Source: Chloranthus sessilifolius (lineage: Eukaryota; Streptophyta; Magnoliopsida; Chloranthales; Chloranthaceae). From it: a DNA stretch of 64,000 nucleotides. Made by a program: the position numbers and the translations under genes. The notes beneath the pieces were generated by a model. The model did not search any database. It was not told where the DNA came from and was given only the letters and a program-made list of their open reading frames with translations. The DNA lies in contig CM037588.1 in the NCBI GenBank assembly GCA_021018995.1, positions 35,709,000-35,772,999 on the forward strand, in the 5' to 3' direction. This document shows, one piece after another, positions 57,003 through 64,000 of the stretch; within the stretch, counting starts at the first letter, position 1; every line of letters starts with the position of its first letter.

Positions 57003-58423
57003 TTATGCAAAACCAGGTTGATTCATGAGTTGTTGTGCGGGTTGGTTCCGATATCCCAACGTTGGTTGTGAGAATTGGTAATTCAGATTCGATTGCCTGG
57101 GTTGCACACTTTGATTTTGATTTTGGTGAAATTGGTTTCTACCTCTATAGTGTTGTTGTTGGAATTGTCCTTGACCAAACTGTTTTTGTGATCCCTGATT
57201 GAAATTTTGATTTGGGTAGAAATTCATCCCTTGACCCCTGCCTTGAGGTCTTTGATTCCCCTATTTCCATGAGAAATTCTGATGATATTTCCAACTGTTT
57301 GAGTTATTTTCATTGAAAATATTTCCCTGATTTTGACCGTAAGTGTTCAATGCGTTCAATTGCTCATAAGGATCTTCTGAGTAATTCTGCATCGAAGGAC
57401 AACCATCGGATGTGTGCATTGGACTTGCACAATATGAGCACGGTTCTAGTTGCATGTTTACAACACTCACGTTTTTCTTCAATTTTAATTCCTCAACTTG
57501 TTGAGTGAAGAAATCTATTTTTGCCATTAGATCTAGTGTTTCTTTCACCACATATAATCCTCCTTTCTTTGCAAAGCTTCCTGCTTGATCTCGATTCTTG
57601 TTTGGTTAGTCTCGAGTCTTCGAGAAGTCCCATTGCTGTGAATCGTCAGCTAACTTTTTCAAGAATTGATAGGATTCAGTTTCCCTCAGTCCAAGGAATC
57701 CTCCACTATTCATTGATTCGATCAGATGCCGATTGGCCTGATCCAGTCCACTATAAAAACATTGGACCAATCTCCATTTTAAGAATCCATGGTGCGAACA
57801 CTTTAATAGAATATCCATGAATCTATCGCAAGCTTTATAAAATCTCTCATTATCTTCTTGTGTAAAATCAGTGATTTCATGTCTTAAGACATTGGTCTTG
57901 GCCATGGGAAAGAATTTTGACAAAAAATTCTTAACCATCTGATCCTAGGTGGTTATGGATCCAGCTGGTCAGGAATTCAACCAGGCTTTGGCCTTGTCCT
58001 TTATGGAGAAAGGAAACAAACGTAATCTCACAGATTCCTCACTGAAATTTTGATACATTGATGAACAAACTTCAATGAAGTTTTTGATGTGTTGTTATGG
58101 ATCTTCTCTATCCATGCCGTGAAGATTGGAAGAATTTAAATCATATTTGTACGGATTTCAAATCTGCCACCAGGTGTGGCAGGATATGTGATGCAAGACG
58201 GGGTATTTGTGGTTATAGGATCAAACAACTCTCTCAGAGTTAGTTCCTCCTCATTTTCATTTGGGTGATTTTCACAACCGTTTGCATTCATTTTGAATTG
58301 AAGTAATGTTTCGATTCTAACTTCTCGCCCTGCTCTAATCTCTTTCTGATTCGAACAACAAGTTCGCTCAATCTCATAATTAAAAGGTTCTAAAGATTTA
58401 TCTTTAGAGGACCTCGTGTACAT
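57003..58423 (-). pseudogene. R6 gag
   Basis: The ATG at 58423 starts MYTRSSKDKSLEPFNYEI. Next come ELTLRELFDPITTNTPSCIT and a broken capsid-like part, then FLSKFFPMAKTNVLRHEITD and GLDQANRHLIESMNSGGFLG. A CCHC knuckle CSYCASPMHTSDGC lies at about 57400-57450, followed by a Gln/Asn-rich stretch (57003-57230). Stops at about 58135, 57600, 57260 and 57000. The sequence is distinct from R2/R3 gag, so this is another lineage. Confidence 0.82.
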
Positions 58424-58880
58424 ACACAAGCTGCGCGGGTATTGCTTTTGTGAATTTTTTGTTTGATTGATCGACTGTTTAGGTCGATCGATTGAGAAAA
58501 TTAAAGTTTGAAATTTGAAATTATTTTTTTTTGTTTTTTTTTGAAAGAGGCCGATTGATCGAGGTTTTATGTCGATCGATCGAGAATTAAAAAAATTATT
58601 CTTTTTTTTAAATTCCAAAAATCCAAAGATTACAGAGGAGATTTTTGCAGATTTTTTTAGAGTTGATTGATTGATGGTTTAGGTCGATCGATCGATACTC
58701 AAAAGTTTAACTCTTTTCTATTTTTTTATTTTCTTTTTGTGTTCAATTGATTGACTATTCAGGTCGTTCGAGCGCGACTCAAACTTTTGTTATTATTATT
58801 TTTTTTTTTAATTAGCAAAGTTACTGATTTTAAACCTATAGGAATTCTTAAAATTAAATTTCTATTTCCCAAAAAAAAAA
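58424..58880 (-). repeat. R6 leader with four TCGATCGATCGA-type repeats
   Basis: Four copies of a roughly 35-base unit (gattgatcga... ...aggtcgatcgatcgaga) at about 58463, 58551, 58663 and 58743, separated by 80-112 bases of AT-rich sequence. No PBS or LTR is found to the right; the sequence changes to plus-strand R8 gag at about 58890. Confidence 0.65.
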
Positions 58881-58889
58881 AAATTATCA

Positions 58890-59430
58890 AGGTTCGCACT
58901 AGAACTAGTGGCAACTGAAGTGATGATGGCCAGTAAATTTGAAGAAGGCCTAAGGCCAATTGTACGAGATAGGATTTCTATGTTCGAGCTAGAGACCTAT
59001 GCCGAAGTGATTGGAAAATGATTGTTACTGACAGAGACATAGAAAACATGTACAAGAGACGAGAGCAGCAGAATAAAAATAATATAGCGGGTCAAGGAAG
59101 GCCAAGTACTTATGAGCCGGTAGACAAGAAGCCAAATTTATTGATGCTGACACAACCTCAACCTACTCAAACTGCCTACTCAAACCACCCATGTCCACAC
59201 ATGGGGTGCCCCTACGCCTTACAAATCCCACGACTGCTCTGGGGCATCGAGTGTACCACAAATTTACCATACTTCCTCATTAGAACCAATTGAGCCATGC
59301 TGCTGATGTGGGAGACCAAACAAGACGGAGGAGTGTTGGTAGGTCGCAGGCGCATGCTTCAAGTGTGGACGAATAGGACATCAGATAAGAGATTGTCCCA
59401 AGGCGAAGACGGGTCCATGAGGAGGACCTG
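58890..59430 (+). pseudogene. R8 chromovirus-like gag fragment
   Basis: The frames contain MASKFEEGLRPIVRDRISMF and ELETYAEVIGK, then after a one-base shift MIVTDRDIENMYKRREQQNK, and at 59355-59396 the zinc knuckle CFKCGRIGHQIRDC (CX2CX4HX4C). This order (C-terminal gag helix region, linker, CCHC) is typical of plant chromovirus gag (family knowledge). Protease and the rest of pol do not follow. It is a fragment of a separate gypsy lineage. Confidence 0.8.
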
Positions 59431-60232
59431 GTTTGGTGATATTTTATGGTTTTGGATGGTTAGCGTAGTTATTGTTATGGCTATTGTAAAACTATTGAAT
59501 CATGATAGATTCATCTTGATCTTTAACTCTAATTGGATGGTTGTTTTTATCATTTGAAGATGCCTAGTGTTAATTTACTTTGGTTCTTTTATGGATGGTT
59601 GAATATATTTTATAAATGTTCGTTGGTTTTGGCGATTGATGGTTTTAAGTTTTGTTAGTTTGGTTCAATAATGATTGTGGTTTGCTGATGCACATGGAAA
59701 ATGAGAAATTATTGCAGGATCATGACTGTAACTTCCATTGTAATGAGCTTCTTACAGGGTAATACTTTTAATAGACTCCATATTTATGGAATGGGTATGT
59801 TATGGAATGGTCTAATTCACTATATGGATAATTATGGTTGTGGTTAGTATCTAAAATGGTTATAGGTTACGAATGAATGTTTTAATTATAATTTTGATGA
59901 TCCTAATTTTTGAGATGCCTTAATAGCCTGTAAAGCTTATCGAATAGATGGATAACTTCGTTGTGACTAAATGTTTAGTTTACTAGTGGATATCTCAAGT
60001 CGAACCTGTAATTTTGGATAATTTGGTAGATCGTTATCAAAGTGTCCCGCTTAGTTGTGGATATCTTGTTAGGAGTTCATGAATTTACGTGGATTAATAT
60101 GACAAATTTAGTATGACCGTTTTGGTGAACCGTCAATCTTAAAACCACTAACAGTAGCAATACTCCTTAGGTGGGTGGTATGTATTTGCAGCCAAATGCG
60201 TCCTATGAATTTTCGAGGACGAAAATTCGTTT
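59431..60232 (+). other. R8 interior, no gene recognised
   Basis: AT-rich sequence after the zinc knuckle with only short frames. It ends in the 'gaattttcgaggacgaaaa' context usual for the 3' end of chromovirus elements just before the PPT. Most of pol is deleted. Confidence 0.45.
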
Positions 60233-60394
60233 AAGGAGGGGAGAATGTAATGACCCTAATTATTTTTCGTTGACGTTGAGTCATTGACTCTTGGAGATAA
60301 TATCACTATGTTTGTTCTGACCTATGAGATATCCATACCTTTCGATGTGGGCATATCAATTTTCGAGGACTAATATTTTTTAAGGTGGAAAGAA
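60233..60394 (+). other. R8 3' end: PPT and start of LTR, truncated
   Basis: Polypurine tract aaggaggggagaa (60233-60245), then LTR start TGTAATGACCC at 60246. Only about 110 bases follow before a second similar 3'-end context (tttcgaggac) leads to another PPT (60382-60394). Confidence 0.6.
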
Positions 60395-61212
60395 TGTAAC
60401 ATCCCAAAAATTTTGACCTTTGAACAGTAAGCCTCGATGTGCGTGCCCGACTGGTCACATAACCGATATTATGAAATTAATTAAATAAATTATTTGGGCT
60501 AGGTCTTAAGTGGAAGAGGAGTGATTTAGATTGTGTGTTATCCATTTGATGGTTTCATATACATCAAGCATTGGTATGTTGGCTCAACCCCGTGTCCGAT
60601 TGATGGATGGATTAGTTGTGTAGGCCCATACCGAATCAAAAATCATTTTGTTATGAGATAAGACGTAACTAGGTACGTTCGTTTCACACGGGAGCTAGGT
60701 CCTTGGGATGAGAATTAATATAATCAAAGTGGATTATATGTGTTTTGTATGGGAACTAGTCCCATTAAGTTAAAGAAAGGAAATGCTTCCTTTGGAAGCT
60801 ACCCAGTTTGCAAGAGGGGTTTTGGGTTTCGAGAGAGAGAAAAGGGAAGATAGAAAGAGGAAGGAGTTGAACTCGTGGGGTTGTGCGCCGAGCCTTAGAT
60901 TTGCGTGAAGAAGGTTTGTGAGATCATGTAAGGGGCGGATCGTCGTCGATTTTGACTTTTGGTTGTAGTTTTGTGAGATTTAGAGCCGAATGGGGTTTTA
61001 AAAACCCATTCTTCTCACAAAGATATGTGTGTTTGTGCCACTAATCGTAGCAAGAGTTGGGTAAAGTGTGTGTCGTAAGAGATCAATGTGGGTTTTGGAA
61101 ACCCTTTTGTACAATGAGGACGAAGATCCAATCGGTGAATAAATCGTTGGATTAAAGGTAAGAAAATTTATGTTAAGTAGTGATATAAAGTTGTGTTAGT
61201 TTTTAGTGATGA
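60395..61212 (+). repeat. R9: probable chromovirus LTR
   Basis: Starts TGTAACATCCCAAAAATT right after a polypurine tract (aaggtggaaagaa). The right end is not clear; the next LTR-like start is at 61213. No coding frame. A run of 'gggttttaaaaaccc' type sequence at about 60990-61110 may be transcript leader. Confidence 0.5.
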
Positions 61213-61923
61213 TGTGACAGCCTGACTTTTCCCCTTCTCGTAAATGGGAAAGGTCATGCCGTCGGATCACCTAACATGATCCTGTCATACAAGGGCATCG
61301 TATACAAAGTATTATATATGCGAAAGGAAATTGAATTAACTCTGATACGTAGAAATATGGCATGACTGATATTCATTCATTTATCTAAAGCATCAAACTG
61401 AACAGGAATATAAACAGAAACCTATACATGAAATAGTAAACTATCTCAAATCACACTGCTATTTATACATATTTAATGTTTAAAAATAAATCTCTCTCTC
61501 CCAAACCTCTCAAGAAAATAAGTCCTCAGTAGAACCTTCCTCCTCGACCTCCTCCTCAGACTGGTAGGTAGGATCAGCTTCGTGCTTAAGGTCTTGAGCA
61601 ATATCTGCAGCTAAGACATAAAGTTGTAGGATGAGTTATCATCGAAGCTCAGTAGGGATAATTACACAACTAATTTATATGTTAGCTTTTTCATTCATGT
61701 CAAGAAGCAAATAAAATAAAACACATGTCATCTTATCTTAGGTTTAGTCTAACATTAATCTATTCTAGCAGCACTTAACAGAACAAACACTAAAACATAC
61801 AATTATTTTATCATGCTACCCTATGCATGCTGACATATTCATGCTGACATATTCATGTTGACAAGGAATCAGGCGAGATCAATGAATCATGCTGAAATAA
61901 GACATGTACAAGAACAAGAAACA

Positions 61924-62080
61924 AGAAAATCAAGCTCCTGAGTTAACGGGATCACTTAGACTGAGAAAATCAAGCTCTCGAGTTAGCGGGATCACTTGGA
62001 CCAAGAAAATCAAGCTCCCGAGTTAGCGGGATCACTTGGACGGTATATCAAGCTCACGAGTTAGCGGGATCACTTATTTC
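61924..62080. repeat. Four-copy tandem repeat, 40-bp unit
   Basis: Copies start at 61924, 61964, 62004 and about 62044. Each contains atcaagctc, gagttagcggg and atcactt. Periods are 40, 40 and about 38. Confidence 0.9.
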
Positions 62081-63678
62081 AAGATGAATTAAAGACGTGT
62101 ACATGACATCAAGGATAACAGAACATGAACAATGCATGGTATATATGCGAGCACATCGTGAACAGATATCATATAACAAAATTGATTTGAATAATTGAAC
62201 CCACATGATCATATATAACTGCAACTATCATATTCATTGATATTCATGTATCCAAGCTGAACTAGCATCATAATCATTACAAAGCTTACATCAAGTCTGT
62301 AGCTTCCTAAGCTGATCTAACACCATCAGTCATAGTCATACATTGAAAACTAGCATGTGCATAAATTATACTTTCTCTAAACTCATCTAGTATCATCATA
62401 CATACAAATTTATCTACTGATCTATATCAAGTCATCTAAATTGGTTTGACAATAGTTCTGACATAATAACATATGTCAAGCTGATCTTTTCGAACTGATA
62501 TGCTCATATTCATATATCGAAACTTGAACTAGTATAATCTAAAACTTGCATAATACTGAACTAGCATACTAACCTAGCATAACTATTCATATTCATGCAT
62601 TAAAACTGATTGTATCATCATTTCCATCTAACTGCATTAGCATAACTGAACTTGCATGCTTATACCTCACGAAAACTAGCATATTTGGATAAAAACTAAA
62701 TTAGCATGTGCCTTACCAACTATTCTTCCAAACTGAGTTAACTATTTATCAACACTGAACTTAGGAAAGCTGCACTTATCAAAGCTGCACTATCATGTTC
62801 ATAATAATTCAAAACTAAACTTCTTATCCACATTTCCTACCTGAATCTAGCATAGTTATACAAAAGCAGATATCAAATCTAAACTTGTATTATCATTTAT
62901 ACACTCAAAACTGACTTGAGTATAGTCATGCACACACACATCAAAACTGATATCTATTGTCATCACTATCATTAATCGAACTGGTATTTTCATTCCTCAA
63001 TTGATACTTAGAATATTCATCCTTACTTGTTAGTAAATACAACTCATAGTAACTTATTTTGGTATCATACATGACTATGATTAATATGCGTATCAATTTA
63101 TCTATTTCTACATGATCAATGTAATAACTCGCTTAGCTAGACGAGAATGAGAAAAACACAATATAAATTAGTAAAGTAAATTCCCTACCGTAAGATCAAG
63201 CCTGTGCGTTATGCATGTGACTTGCTTGCAGTCATGTGCTTGCATGCATCCAAACAAAGTCATCGGCATGAGCGCGTTATGTGCACCAGATACCTAGGAT
63301 ATATGGTCATAATTTTAGTATTTTTAGTGGTTTATTGGGTCAACATAGACCCAAATATGGACCATTTATGGTCCCATGTCTTATGGGCAAACTCAGCAAT
63401 TCATCACAGCACAAACCTCTGACAGAGGTGTCACCAACTATGTCAGATGCAGGGTTTCAGCGGCAAGCAACATAGGTTGCAGCGGCAAGCTTTGCAGCTA
63501 AGCATGTTGCCTCACCTTGTCACTAATTTTTGACCCCATAACGTTGGATTCCGAAATTTGTTCCTTCATAAACATTGTAGGGCTCGTTGTCCCCTTTCCA
63601 ACCCATCAAGAATCATGCTAATCCGAGTTCGGGATCCAAAGTTATGATCAAAATACTGACCAAAGGTCTGAGCACAGT

Positions 63679-63694
63679 GCTTGCCGCGGCAAGC
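63679..63694. repeat. 16-bp palindrome GCTTGCCGCGGCAAGC
   Basis: A perfect palindrome. Half-sites gcggcaagc or gcttgccg also occur at about 63460, 63482 and 63707. Confidence 0.75.
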
Positions 63695-64000
63695 CTATCA
63701 GGCTGGGCTTGCCGGGGTGTTTTCTGCTCCATTTTTGGGTTCGTTTACTTAGGCAATTGGCCGGGTATTTTGTATATATATAAAGCTTATATGTTGTATA
63801 TATATATTGCACCAAAATTGGATATACGACATACCTTTTTAGTGGATTCCTTATGTATTTCCTAGGTTGCGATGGCGTCGGAATTTGGTCGCAATGGTTT
63901 CATGTTCTGAGGTGTGAGGGCGATGTTTAGCGCTGCTCTCTGATCACAGAGGCTGGAGAGTTTAGATGTCGTTGAATTTTTCCATCGTTGCTTCATAAGA

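Larger units (their letters stand above)
45180..58423 (-). mobile_element. R5/R6: minus-strand Athila-like element(s); accessory half (R5) fused to gag-RT half (R6)
   Basis: Read right to left: gag from 58423, protease, RT up to about 53440, then abruptly the accessory ORF from 53371, second PPT, 3' noncoding region, PPT and LTR 45180-47679. RNase H, integrase and the spacer are absent. This is either one element with a large internal deletion or R5 joined to an unrelated R6. No 5' LTR or PBS is visible. The LTR's outer flank is cctat (45175-45179), with no partner found. Confidence 0.65.
61213..64000. repeat. R10: probable long gypsy LTR, runs off the window
   Basis: Starts TGTGACAGCCTGAC, a usual start for plant gypsy LTRs, and shows no coding frame for 2.8 kb. 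It contains a 40-bp tandem repeat (61924-62080), a long stretch of loose 'aactagcat' repeats (about 62260-62960) and GCTTGCCGCGGCAAGC-type palindromes (63440-63720). Assigned by style only; the other end and a partner copy are outside the window. Confidence 0.45.

Overview
This is a plant nuclear window made almost entirely of transposable elements. The evidence is Athila/Tat-type Ty3/gypsy retrotransposons with 2-2.8 kb LTRs and primer-binding sites matching the 3' end of tRNA-Asp, a CACTA DNA transposon carrying pieces of plant genes, and chromovirus-type gypsy remnants. I see no intact host gene, tRNA, rRNA or CRISPR array. The species cannot be told from the sequence. I label the elements R1-R10 and C1.

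Layout. R1 (+ strand) enters from the left edge. Its accessory ORF is cut at 1096 and resumes in the same reading frame at 21609, followed by its 3' noncoding part (to 25209) and an LTR (25210-27663). The cut is caused by R2 (- strand, 1097-21603), a gypsy element with two LTRs, PBS, gag, protease, RNase H and integrase but no reverse transcriptase. R2's 3' noncoding region is itself cut by C1 (4495-13162), a CACTA transposon with TTA target duplications. C1 carries fragments of a nucleotide-sugar transporter gene, a vacuolar sorting receptor gene and a CAMTA transcription factor gene. The LTR at 25210-27663 is also the 5' LTR of R3 (+), which has gag, protease, RT, RNase H and integrase, then a spacer and an accessory ORF to 45179. 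R3 is interrupted in the gag-protease linker by R4 (- strand, 29776-38769, perfect ATAGT duplication), a non-coding element that keeps only LTRs and cis-acting regions. R3's accessory ORF is cut off by the LTR of R5 (- strand). R5 has LTR, 3' noncoding region and a long accessory ORF (53371 to about 49565), and runs directly into a broken gag-pol (R6, - strand, to about 58423), which contains a probable solo LTR (R7). From about 58890 to the end are chromovirus-like pieces: a gag fragment with a zinc knuckle (R8), two 3'-end/LTR junctions (R8, R9) and a third probable LTR (R10) running off the right edge.

How the parts relate. The Athila-like elements share an architecture: LTR, tRNA-Asp PBS, gag-pol, a motif-rich spacer, an accessory ORF with a conserved central domain, a second polypurine tract, about 1.5 kb of conserved noncoding sequence, a terminal polypurine tract and LTR. 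The least expected features are the second polypurine tract in four elements, the conserved 3' noncoding block that the coding-free R4 also keeps, and a short motif array in the LTR U3 that reappears in the same variant in the spacer upstream of the accessory ORF of the same element. All coding regions except single domains such as the R2 integrase are broken by stops or frameshifts, so the locus looks like old nested heterochromatin.
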